Of a stretch of DNA of 5,296 nucleotides, positions 1 to 5,296 are shown in pieces. A model generated the notes under the pieces. The model saw only the letters and a list, made by a program, of their open reading frames with translations. It did no database searches and was not told where the DNA came from. The stretch lies in the NCBI GenBank assembly GCA_002708395.1, contig PANP01000041.1, forward strand, positions 6,513 through 11,808, in the 5' to 3' direction. The stretch's first letter is position 1. Every line of letters starts with the position of its first letter. The stretch comes from Dehalococcoidia bacterium (GTDB taxonomy: Bacteria; Chloroflexota; Dehalococcoidia; UBA3495). The position numbers were made by a program, and so were the translations under genes.

Positions 1-27
1 TTCTTAAGCCTAGCGTGGAAATCCCAG

Positions 28-978
28 TCAGGCTCCAAGTTTCCGGAAATGGGGGATAATCTCCTTAGCGATGGTCTCCAGATGCCGGGCCCGGTCTTCC
101 CTGGGACAGGCGACGGCGAAAACTATATGGCGGGTGCCAGCGTCGATATACTCCTGAAGCCGGGCGATGCAGCTTTCTACCGGCCCAAGCAAGCAGTATC
201 TCTCGACGATGTCTCTGAACCCACCGCCGTATAGGTAGCGGCCACCCAAGGCTTCGGCGGCCACTTCCGCCGCCTTGTCCACTGTGTCGTATATGGATAT
301 GTAAGGGAAATAGGCCCATTGGAAATCTGATATATTCCGGCCCTGTTCTTCGGCGGCGCGAGTGATTGTCTCCACGCTGGACCGGTATCTATCAGGGTCA
401 TAGAAATAGGGCAGCCAGCCGTCGCCTAATCTTGCGGCCCGAAGCATCGCCGGCTCCCGGCGTCCCGAGACCCAAACCGGTGGATGGGGTTGCTGCGCCG
501 GACGCGGCATCACGGTTACATTATCCAGTTGGAAATGCCGTCCCTGGTATGACACCCTCTCTTCAGTCCACAGACGGCGCAGCACTTCCAGGCACTCGTT
601 GGTCCGGCGTCCCCGCTGGCTGACCTGTAGTCCGGCAGCGTCGAACTCCATCGGAAACTCGCCGCCGACTCCTACCCCCAAGGTCAGCCGGCCCCCTGAC
701 GCTATATCCAGGGTATTTGTCAGCTTGGCCAGAACGGTTGGATGGTAAAAGGGAGTTAGCAATATGGATGATAGGACGCGGATCTTTTCGGTCGCTCCGG
801 CTGCCACACCCAAGAGCGGTATCGAGGCGTGGGTGGGACCCGGCGGGTCGCCGCGCATGTAGTGCTCACCGGCGGCGAAGTATTCAAATCCCAGTTCCTC
901 CATCCACCTGGCCTCCCGGGCTGTTTCCGCCGCCCCAAGGGCCATCCCAGCCCCGAAATGCAACTCACCGTTTGCCAT
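28..978 (-). CDS. LLM-class flavin/F420-dependent oxidoreductase (luciferase-like monooxygenase fold)
   Basis: Complete 316-residue protein, ATG to TGA, about the usual length for this family. It should be a cytosolic TIM-barrel oxidoreductase using FMN or coenzyme F420; the substrate cannot be read from the sequence. Visible family marks are the early GEH at residues 37-39, the barrel segment LDIASGGRLTLGVGVG at 90-105 (the classic SGGR-x5-GxG signature), the helix ending in RRLWTEE near 134-140, the proline-rich PHPPVWVSG at 164-172, and AARLGDGWLP at 181-190. No signal peptide or membrane segment is seen. The start is supported by a GGAGG ribosome binding site 10 nt upstream. The gene is divergent from the SDR-folC-fabF unit and appears to be transcribed alone within the window. 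Family membership is clear. F420 rather than FMN use is a guess, based on similarity to F420-type LLM proteins common in Chloroflexota and Actinobacteria. Confidence 0.9.
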   Translation of the reverse strand: MANGELHFGAGMALGAAETAREARWMEELGFEYFAAGEHYMRGDPPGPTHASIPLLGVAAGATEKIRVLSSILLTPFYHPTVLAKLTNTLDIASGGRLTLGVGVGGEFPMEFDAAGLQVSQRGRRTNECLEVLRRLWTEERVSYQGRHFQLDNVTVMPRPAQQPHPPVWVSGRREPAMLRAARLGDGWLPYFYDPDRYRSSVETITRAAEEQGRNISDFQWAYFPYISIYDTVDKAAEVAAEALGGRYLYGGGFRDIVERYCLLGPVESCIARLQEYIDAGTRHIVFAVACPREDRARHLETIAKEIIPHFRKLGA

Positions 979-988
979 AGGTCATGAT

Positions 989-993
989 CCTCC
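989..993 (-). promoter_or_regulatory. Ribosome binding site of the LLM oxidoreductase gene
   Basis: On the minus strand this reads GGAGG, a near-perfect anti-SD match, 10 nt before the ATG at 978-976. Another ATG at 985-983 lies closer to it but is in a different frame, so the 978 start stands. Confidence 0.6.
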
Positions 994-1048
994 ACCCAGA
1001 AGTTTCCCGGCACCAGGCCAGCCTAGATCACCCACGGATATTTGGTCT

Positions 1049-1054
1049 TATAAT
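1049..1054 (+). promoter_or_regulatory. Candidate -10 box for the SDR-folC-fabF unit
   Basis: A perfect TATAAT sits in the only clearly AT-rich patch of the divergent intergenic region (about 1037-1075). A start of transcription some 7 nt downstream would leave a leader of about 75 nt before the ATG at 1137. No good -35 box is seen: the best is TAGATC at 1024-1029, 3 of 6 matches with a long 19-nt spacer. The same AT-rich patch read on the minus strand holds TATAAG (1052-1047) with TTAACC (1073-1068) 15 nt upstream, so it may also carry the LLM gene's promoter. Both are inferred from consensus alone. Confidence 0.4.
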
Positions 1055-1078
1055 ATAGTAACCAACGGGTTAATTCTT

Positions 1079-1094
1079 CCGCCTTTTGAGGCGG
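1079..1094 (+). promoter_or_regulatory. GC-rich hairpin in the operon leader
   Basis: CCGCCT and AGGCGG form a perfect 6-bp stem around a TTTG tetraloop. No T-run follows on either strand, so it is not an intrinsic terminator. It lies between the candidate -10 box and the ribosome binding site of the SDR gene, so it would fold in the leader RNA. As double-stranded DNA it could instead be a protein binding site. The structure is seen directly; its role is unknown. Confidence 0.4.
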
Positions 1095-1102
1095 TATCAC
1101 GA

Positions 1103-1112
1103 TTCTTAAGAA
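1103..1112. repeat. Perfect 10-bp palindrome TTCTTAAGAA
   Basis: This self-complementary decamer lies in the leader of the SDR gene, 8 nt before its ribosome binding site. It may be an operator half-site or chance. Eight of its bases (TTCTTAAG) also occur at positions 1-8, just beyond the 3' end of the LLM gene, with no wider similarity between the two places. Confidence 0.25.
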
Positions 1113-1120
1113 GCACATCT

Positions 1121-1126
1121 AGGTGG
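1121..1126 (+). promoter_or_regulatory. Ribosome binding site of the SDR gene
   Basis: AGGTGG lies 10 nt before the ATG at 1137. The spacing is slightly long, but this is the only purine-rich SD-like stretch near the start. Starting here keeps the Rossmann strand MLVLVTGATG at the very N-terminus, as expected for this family. Confidence 0.5.
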
Positions 1127-1136
1127 ATATTCAACA

Positions 1137-2087
1137 ATGCTGGTGTTGGTAACAGGGGCCACTGGATTTCTAGGTCGGGCCGTTGTACGTGAACTACAGG
1201 AGCATCATCATCGCGTCCGATGCTTGGTGCATACGCCCGGTAGCGAACGATTGTTTCCCGACCGGTCGGTTGAAGTCCACTACGGTAGCGTCACCGACCC
1301 CGCAGCATTGGCTGGGTCGATGTACGATGTTGAAGTGGTGATTCACTTGGTAGGCATCATCCGGAAGTCCCGGAACCTCACCTACGATTTAATCAACCGG
1401 CAGGGCGTGGCCAACGTCGCCGCGGCCGCAAAGGAAGCCGGGGTCAAGCACTTCATCCAGGTCAGCGCCATCGGCGCGACCAATGACGTTAACTATACTT
1501 ATCTGTATAGCAAGTGGAAGGGAGAGCAGGAAGTCATCAACAGCGGTCTGCCCTACACGATAATACGGCCCTCTATAATGTTCGGAGAAGGGGACGAGTT
1601 CCTCGACACCTTGGCTGGTTTGGTTAAGACAACCCCCGTAGTCCCGGTGGCCGGGTCGGGAAGAAACCGGTTCCAGCCCATCGCCGTGGCGGATATGGCC
1701 AAATGCCTGGCGCTGGCGGTGGACCGGGAGGACTTGAAGGGCAAGACAGTGGAGATTGGCGGACCTGACCAGTTGAGCTACAACGGATTGATTACCTTAA
1801 TCTCACGGACCTTGGGAAAGCGCCGTTTTCGCCTCCATGTGCCGACTTGGATGATGTACCTGCCCACTGCGATGATACAGAAGGTGGTGGCAAGACCGCC
1901 CATAACCACCGACCAACTGAAGATGATTTCCATTCGAAATGTGGCCGAACCTGGTATCGTGGAAGAGACCTTTGGGTTTACCCCGAGGGCGCTTGAGGGT
2001 AACATAGATTTTGTCAGATCGGTGGGCTTCTGGGACGGTATCAAAATCGCTCTGGGATTCATGCCCGCCCATCTGCGAGATCATTAG
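1137..2087 (+). CDS. NDUFA9-like NAD(P)-binding protein (atypical SDR family)
   Basis: Complete 316-residue protein, ATG to TAG. It starts directly with a Rossmann fold: the dinucleotide-binding loop TGATGFLG is at residues 6-13, with glycines 7, 10 and 13. The second strand ends in RCLVHTPGS (28-36), GSVTDP at 50-55 follows, and SAIGA is at 110-114. A YxxxK pair (Tyr122, Lys126) sits in the expected SDR active-site place. RPSIMFGEGD (144-153) and FQPIAVADMA (179-188) are typical of the NmrA/NDUFA9 branch. The hydrophobic segment around 236-250 looks like part of the C-terminal substrate lobe rather than a true membrane anchor. In mitochondria NDUFA9 is a complex I accessory subunit; bacterial relatives have varied or unknown roles, including quinone- or redox-linked ones. 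No nuo genes are visible nearby. It is the first gene of the probable operon, with folC starting 36 nt after it. The fold is certain; the physiological role is not. Confidence 0.87.
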   Translation: MLVLVTGATGFLGRAVVRELQEHHHRVRCLVHTPGSERLFPDRSVEVHYGSVTDPAALAGSMYDVEVVIHLVGIIRKSRNLTYDLINRQGVANVAAAAKEAGVKHFIQVSAIGATNDVNYTYLYSKWKGEQEVINSGLPYTIIRPSIMFGEGDEFLDTLAGLVKTTPVVPVAGSGRNRFQPIAVADMAKCLALAVDREDLKGKTVEIGGPDQLSYNGLITLISRTLGKRRFRLHVPTWMMYLPTAMIQKVVARPPITTDQLKMISIRNVAEPGIVEETFGFTPRALEGNIDFVRSVGFWDGIKIALGFMPAHLRDH

Positions 2088-2111
2088 CCAGGCTACCGGA
2101 AGTTGGGCAGT

Positions 2112-2117
2112 GAGGGG
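2112..2117 (+). promoter_or_regulatory. Ribosome binding site that sets the folC start
   Basis: GAGGGG lies 6 nt before the TTG at 2124, an ideal spacing. The longer in-frame alternative, TTG at 2103, has only a weak GGAAG directly abutting it, so this site favours the shorter protein. Confidence 0.6.
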
Positions 2118-2123
2118 CATCGA

Positions 2124-3494
2124 TTGAAATATTCCGGCGCCATAAACCTCTTGCTTTCCATGGTTGACCACGAGCGCAACCAGCCGGCAGGCCCTCGTCA
2201 GAAGGCAATCTTCGACTTGGCCCGGATGGAGCGGTTGCTCCAACGGCTGGGTAATCCCCACGATGCCGCCACAACCATCCACGTGGCCGGCACCAAGGGC
2301 AAGGGAAGCACCGCAGCACTCTGCGACTCCGCTTTGCACGCCGCCGGATACCAAACCGGATTCTACTCCTCTCCTCATCTGCACAGCTTCCGCGAGCGCA
2401 TCCGCAGAGATACCGTTCCCATCACGGAGGAGGAGTTTAGCCGGTTAGTGGAAGAACTTTGGCCCCATCAAGAGTGGGTTGGACAGAACGAAGGTCTCGA
2501 CCCGGTCACTCTCTTTGAATTCATGACTGTCATGGCATTCCAATGCTTCGCCGAAAACAAAGCCGACTTTCAAGTTATTGAGGTTGGACTGGGCGGCCGG
2601 TTGGACGCCACCAATGTCGTCAACTCCAATGTAGCCGTGATTACCTCTATAAGCCTCGACCACACGGCCATCCTGGGCGGCACTATCGGCGAGATTGCCC
2701 GGGAAAAGGCCGGAATCATCAAACCCGGCGGAATAGTGGTGATTGCTCCCCAGAAGCCAGAGGCGATGGAAGCGATTCTAGATGTATGTCATTCCGTGTC
2801 TGCCACGCCGATCCAGGTGGGAAAGGATGTAACTTGGTCTCCGGGGCCGGCGTCGGTCGACGGCCAAGAATTAACCGTTACCGGCCGCGGGAATACCTAC
2901 GACCTAAGAGTGCCTCTATTGGGCAAATATCAGTTGGAGAATGCAGCCACTGCGGTCGCCGCGTTGGAAGCACTGCAAGAGAAAGGCCACTCCATCCCCG
3001 CCGATGGGATACAGCGAGGCTTCTCCAGTGTGACTTGGCCCTGCCGTATGGAAGTCTTGGGACGCAACCCCCTCGTTGTCGTCGATGGCGCGCATAATGA
3101 ATATTCTATGGACTCCTTGCTGGAGTCTTTAGCGTCCTATATGAACTTTAGAAGGTTGATTCTTGTTGCCGGGTTTTCCCGTGACAAGAGCGTCGCCGGG
3201 ATGGTTGGGCGTTTGGTGAAAGAGGACCCGGTGGTTTTCGCATCCCGGTCTCGCCATCCCAGGTCCACCCCCCCGGCGCAGATAGTGTCTCTATTTGATG
3301 AGCACGGCATCCAAGCAACGGAGACCGCTTCTTCGGCAGAGGCGGTGACACTGGCTCTGGATCTGGCCGACGATGGAGACCTGATTCTGGCTACGGGTTC
3401 TCTCTTCGTGGCTGCCGAGGTAAGGGAAAAAATCTTGGGAATCGAGCCTGAGCTATATCCGGACCTATTACCCGCTGACTTGCGGACCAACTAG
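2124..3494 (+). CDS. folC: Bifunctional folylpolyglutamate synthase / dihydrofolate synthase
   Basis: Cytosolic Mur-ligase-type enzyme that adds glutamate to dihydropteroate and to reduced folates using ATP. The chosen start is TTG 2124 (456 residues): it has a well-placed GAGGGG and gives the family-like N-terminus MKYSGAINLLLSMVDHER. An in-frame TTG at 2103 would add 7 residues. Motifs, numbered from TTG 2124: P-loop GTKGKGS at 56-62, the SSPHLHSFRERI folate-binding loop at 82-93, GLGGRLDATN at 155-164, SLDHTAILG near 177-185, REKAGIIKPG at 193-202 (Lys195 in the position expected for the carbamylated lysine), and DGAHN at 321-325, which opens the C-terminal glutamate-ligase domain. ATGSLFVAAEVRE at 423-435 is also typical. 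Length and motif order are complete. Dihydrofolate synthase activity is assumed from the bacterial family and cannot be proved from the motifs. The gene lies in the middle of the operon, 33 nt before fabF. Confidence 0.93.
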   Translation: MKYSGAINLLLSMVDHERNQPAGPRQKAIFDLARMERLLQRLGNPHDAATTIHVAGTKGKGSTAALCDSALHAAGYQTGFYSSPHLHSFRERIRRDTVPITEEEFSRLVEELWPHQEWVGQNEGLDPVTLFEFMTVMAFQCFAENKADFQVIEVGLGGRLDATNVVNSNVAVITSISLDHTAILGGTIGEIAREKAGIIKPGGIVVIAPQKPEAMEAILDVCHSVSATPIQVGKDVTWSPGPASVDGQELTVTGRGNTYDLRVPLLGKYQLENAATAVAALEALQEKGHSIPADGIQRGFSSVTWPCRMEVLGRNPLVVVDGAHNEYSMDSLLESLASYMNFRRLILVAGFSRDKSVAGMVGRLVKEDPVVFASRSRHPRSTPPAQIVSLFDEHGIQATETASSAEAVTLALDLADDGDLILATGSLFVAAEVREKILGIEPELYPDLLPADLRTN

Positions 3495-3513
3495 GACCCA
3501 TCACGGACTTACC

Positions 3514-3520
3514 AAGGAGA
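3514..3520 (+). promoter_or_regulatory. Ribosome binding site that sets the GTG start of fabF
   Basis: AAGGAGA lies 7 nt before the GTG at 3528. An ATG at 3521 directly abuts it but opens only a five-codon frame (stop at 3536-3538). An in-frame TGA at 3522-3524 rules out any longer fabF, so GTG 3528 is the first possible start. Confidence 0.75.
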
Positions 3521-3527
3521 ATGAGGA

Positions 3528-4778
3528 GTGACACCTGACCGAAATAGGGTAGTAATTACGGGGATGGGGGCGATTACCCCATTGGGGCAGACGCCCGATG
3601 CATTCTGGGCGAATCTGCTCGCCGGAAAACCGGGCATCGGTCCTATGACGTTATGCGACGCCACCGATTACCCCTGCCGCATCGCCGGCGAGGTAAGAGA
3701 CTTCGACCCCACCCAATACATAGACGGTAAAGAGGCCAGGAGAATGGCCCGGTTCTCCCAACTGGCCGTAGCCGCCGGATTGACGGCGGTAGAATCGGCA
3801 GGCTTGGACATCTCCCAGGAAGACCCTTACCGGGTTGGGGTGGTGCTGGGCAATGGCAACGGTGGGTTCCCGACGTTGGAAGACAATTGCCGGGTGTTGG
3901 CCGAAAAAGGAGGAATGCGGATGACGCCCTTCTTCTTCCCCATGGTTCTGCCCAACATGGCAGCCGCCAACCTGAGCCGGTACGTCGGCGCCCACGGATA
4001 CAACTCAACGGCCACAACCGCCTGTGCCGCCTCGAACCAGGCCATCGGACAGGCTTTGGACGTGATTCGGCGGGGAAGCGCCGACGTTGTTTTGGCCGGT
4101 GGCACTGAGGCAGGAATCAGCCAACTGGGTCTGGCCGGGTTCGCGGTCATGCGGGCCCTGAGTACCCGCAATGACGAGCCGGAGAAGGCCAGCCGTCCCT
4201 TCGACGCCAACCGGGACGGATTCGTACCCAGTGAGGGTTCGGCTATCCTCGTGTTGGAAAGCCTGGAACACGCTCAAAAGCGGAACGCGGCAATCATCGG
4301 CGAGATAGTTGGCTTCGGTTGCACTTCCGACGCCGGACACTTGGTCCAACCCGAAGAAACCGGCGCCAGTGCGGCCGAGGCGATGAAACAGGCGCTATTG
4401 GACGCAGGTTTGGGGCTGGATCAGGTGGACTACATCAATGCCCACGGCACTTCCACACCACTGAACGACGCATTAGAGACGGTGGCCATCAAGCGGCTAT
4501 TTGGAGACCTAGCTTATAAGATTCCCATCAGTTCCACGAAGTCGATGATTGGCCATTCCCTTGGCGCTTCGGGGTCATTGGAAGCCATTGCCTGCCTGAA
4601 ATCTATCAACGACGGCAAGGTTCACCCCACCATCAATTATCAAGAGGCGGACCCGGCTTGCGATCTGGACTACGTGCCCAACCAAGCCCGGTCACTGGAC
4701 GTCAAAGTTGTCCTCTCCAATGCCTTCGGCTTCGGCGGTCAGAACGCTTGCTTGGTGTTCCGCAGGTTCGAACAGTAA
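3528..4778 (+). CDS. fabF: Beta-ketoacyl-[acyl-carrier-protein] synthase II
   Basis: Cytosolic thiolase-fold condensing enzyme that joins malonyl-ACP to a growing acyl-ACP in fatty-acid elongation. At 416 residues it is close to the E. coli protein (413). The catalytic triad is intact and offset by three from E. coli numbering: Cys166 in TACAAS, His306 in NAHGTSTP and His343 in [12 protein letters not shown], with the conserved Lys338. The gating loop NAFGFGG is at 398-404, and the N-terminal strand [14 protein letters not shown] (7-20) is complete. The GTG start is fixed by a strong ribosome binding site and an upstream in-frame stop; the next ATG (residue 13) would cut away the first beta strand. 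The intact Cys-His-His set argues against a decarboxylating chain-length-factor-type paralogue. No acpP, fabD or fabG is visible beside it, so a specialised KAS II role cannot be excluded. It is the last gene of the operon, followed by a strong terminator. Confidence 0.94.
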   Translation: MTPDRNRVVITGMGAITPLGQTPDAFWANLLAGKPGIGPMTLCDATDYPCRIAGEVRDFDPTQYIDGKEARRMARFSQLAVAAGLTAVESAGLDISQEDPYRVGVVLGNGNGGFPTLEDNCRVLAEKGGMRMTPFFFPMVLPNMAAANLSRYVGAHGYNSTATTACAASNQAIGQALDVIRRGSADVVLAGGTEAGISQLGLAGFAVMRALSTRNDEPEKASRPFDANRDGFVPSEGSAILVLESLEHAQKRNAAIIGEIVGFGCTSDAGHLVQPEETGASAAEAMKQALLDAGLGLDQVDYINAHGTSTPLNDALETVAIKRLFGDLAYKIPISSTKSMIGHSLGASGSLEAIACLKSINDGKVHPTINYQEADPACDLDYVPNQARSLDVKVVLSNAFGFGGQNACLVFRRFEQ

Positions 4779-4823
4779 TTCCCCCATTTCCCCGGATTCC
4801 ATGAAATTTGCCAAACGCAAAAC

Positions 4824-4853
4824 AAGGCCCGGCGTGAATGCGCCGGGCCTTTT
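4824..4853 (+). terminator. Strong intrinsic terminator, probably bidirectional, between convergent genes
   Basis: A perfect 11-bp GC-rich stem, AAGGCCCGGCG (4824-4834) with CGCCGGGCCTT (4841-4851), encloses the 6-nt loop TGAATG and runs into TTTT (4850-4853). It lies 45 nt past the fabF stop and should end the SDR-folC-fabF transcript. Read on the minus strand, the stem is followed by TTGTTTTG, so it can also end the convergent gene at 4889-5296. Confidence 0.85.
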
Positions 4854-4854
4854 C

Positions 4855-4871
4855 GATACCACCTAGGTATC
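4855..4871. repeat. Short inverted repeat beside the terminator
   Basis: GATACC and GGTATC form a perfect 6-bp inverted repeat around a 5-nt loop (ACCTA), starting 2 nt after the terminator's T-run. It has no T-run of its own on either strand. It may be a secondary structure in the 3' end of the minus-strand transcript, or chance. Confidence 0.25.
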
Positions 4872-4888
4872 AACGTTGTTATGCCAGT

Positions 4889-5296
4889 TTAAGGCATGTG
4901 CATGGTGGCCTGGGGCTCGAAGCAAGAGAATGCGCTCTCGTCCGTGCCCACGCCCAGGGAACTCGCCGGGGTGCAATAACCTTGGAACGTGCTCATCTGG
5001 GACAGCAATGCTTCGGGATCGTCCCATCGGGCCGGTCCATGATAGCGGACAATCATGTGAATCTCGGCGCCCATAGGATTAGTAAGAGCATCTCCGAAGA
5101 TGATTTGTCCGGGGGCGGCATCCTTGCCCACGCCTAGACGAGCACTGAAGTGGCCGCCGCGGTCGGGCCCGACGATTCCACCGGTCGCCCAGACAGCAGA
5201 AACCTCAGCCTCGGGGGTGCTGGGAGGAGGTAGCACGTCGTTTTCGCCACATTCGCCATCGCTGCAGCCTGCGGGGTTGTTGAATATGACCCACCA
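4889..5296 (-). CDS. C-terminal part of an uncharacterised, probably exported protein (5' end outside window)
   Basis: The minus-strand frame is open from the right edge to the TAA at 4891-4889, giving 135 visible residues; the start is missing. A GTG at 5236-5234 could be taken as a start, but the 20 codons before it look like real protein (WWVIFNNPAG, then a CSDGEC cysteine pair), so the gene very likely continues beyond the window. Visible features, numbered from the first codon at the edge: cysteines at 11, 16, 108 and 125, which could form disulfides; a glycine-rich strand region near 36-57; IIFGDALTNP at 65-74; and GAEIHMIVRYHGPA at 76-89. From memory this resembles hypothetical proteins of Actinobacteria and Chloroflexota with a WWV-FNNP start and a GAEIH-RxHGPA core, usually with a signal peptide. 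No function is known to me. It faces fabF, with the shared terminator between them. Confidence 0.7.
   Translation of the reverse strand, partial: WWVIFNNPAGCSDGECGENDVLPPPSTPEAEVSAVWATGGIVGPDRGGHFSARLGVGKDAAPGQIIFGDALTNPMGAEIHMIVRYHGPARWDDPEALLSQMSTFQGYCTPASSLGVGTDESAFSCFEPQATMHMP

Noticed and set aside
1..8. TTCTTAAG shared with the palindrome at 1103-1112, as possible flanking repeats of a mobile unit around the LLM gene
   Set aside because: The match is only 8 bases and does not extend. There is no transposase or integrase, and no target-site duplication can be shown.
756..1013. Minus-strand 85-codon frame overlapping the start of the LLM gene
   Set aside because: It overlaps the well-supported LLM gene in another frame, has biased low-complexity composition (many Arg, Pro, Trp) and no recognisable family.
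2085..2126. SDR gene and folC are in the same frame with only one TAG between them, so read-through would make a fusion
   Set aside because: folC has its own well-placed ribosome binding site and a normal N-terminus, and no read-through signal is seen. The shared frame is a one-in-three coincidence.
1803..2384. Minus-strand 193-codon frame across the SDR-folC junction
   Set aside because: It is the longest shadow frame, but it runs antisense to two well-supported genes and across their junction, and its product has no recognisable domain.
3521..3538. Five-codon mini-frame (ATG to TGA) overlapping the fabF start, as a possible leader peptide
   Set aside because: The ribosome binding site directly abuts this ATG with no spacer, so initiation there is unlikely; the overlap looks incidental.
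3643..4349. Several long minus-strand frames inside fabF (up to 127 codons)
   Set aside because: They lie wholly within an intact fabF. They are frame shadows favoured by GC-rich codon use, with Arg/Pro/Ser-rich sequences and no motifs.
4838..5137. Plus-strand 99-codon frame after fabF
   Set aside because: It starts inside the terminator loop and is antisense to the minus-strand exported-protein gene, which has far more protein-like composition.

Overview
The window looks like an ordinary stretch of bacterial chromosome, moderately GC-rich by eye. The divergent flavin/F420-type oxidoreductase, the use of GTG and TTG starts, and a NDUFA9-like SDR followed by folC and fabF suggest a member of the Chloroflexota (SAR202/Dehalococcoidia-like). 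That placement is an inference from gene style and remembered resemblance, not a demonstrated result. Nothing here indicates a mobile element, CRISPR array, tRNA, rRNA or defence system.

Layout. Positions 28-978 (minus) hold a complete luciferase-like (LLM) oxidoreductase gene. A 158-bp divergent intergenic region (979-1136) follows. It holds an AT-rich core with a perfect TATAAT, a GC-rich 6-bp hairpin, a 10-bp palindrome and the ribosome binding sites of both flanking genes. Positions 1137-4778 (plus) hold three tightly spaced genes that probably form one transcription unit: a NDUFA9-like NAD(P)-binding SDR protein, folC (folylpolyglutamate/dihydrofolate synthase, probably starting at TTG 2124) and fabF (beta-ketoacyl-ACP synthase II, GTG start at 3528). 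The gaps are about 36 and 33 nt. A strong bidirectional hairpin terminator (4824-4853) closes the unit. From 4889 to the right edge the minus strand encodes the C-terminal 135 residues of an uncharacterised, probably exported protein whose start lies outside the window. This reading frame stays open to the edge, past the internal GTG at 5234-5236.

How the genes relate. FolC supplies polyglutamylated folates for one-carbon metabolism. FabF elongates acyl-ACP chains. The SDR protein belongs to a family linked to respiratory complex I or to redox sensing, but no complex I genes are visible here. The three are best read as housekeeping genes sharing a transcript, not as one pathway. The LLM oxidoreductase and the partial exported protein are separate units facing away from or towards the operon. 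I found no convincing undescribed system. The points most worth a second look are the edge-truncated exported protein, the structured operon leader, and the unknown substrate of the LLM enzyme.
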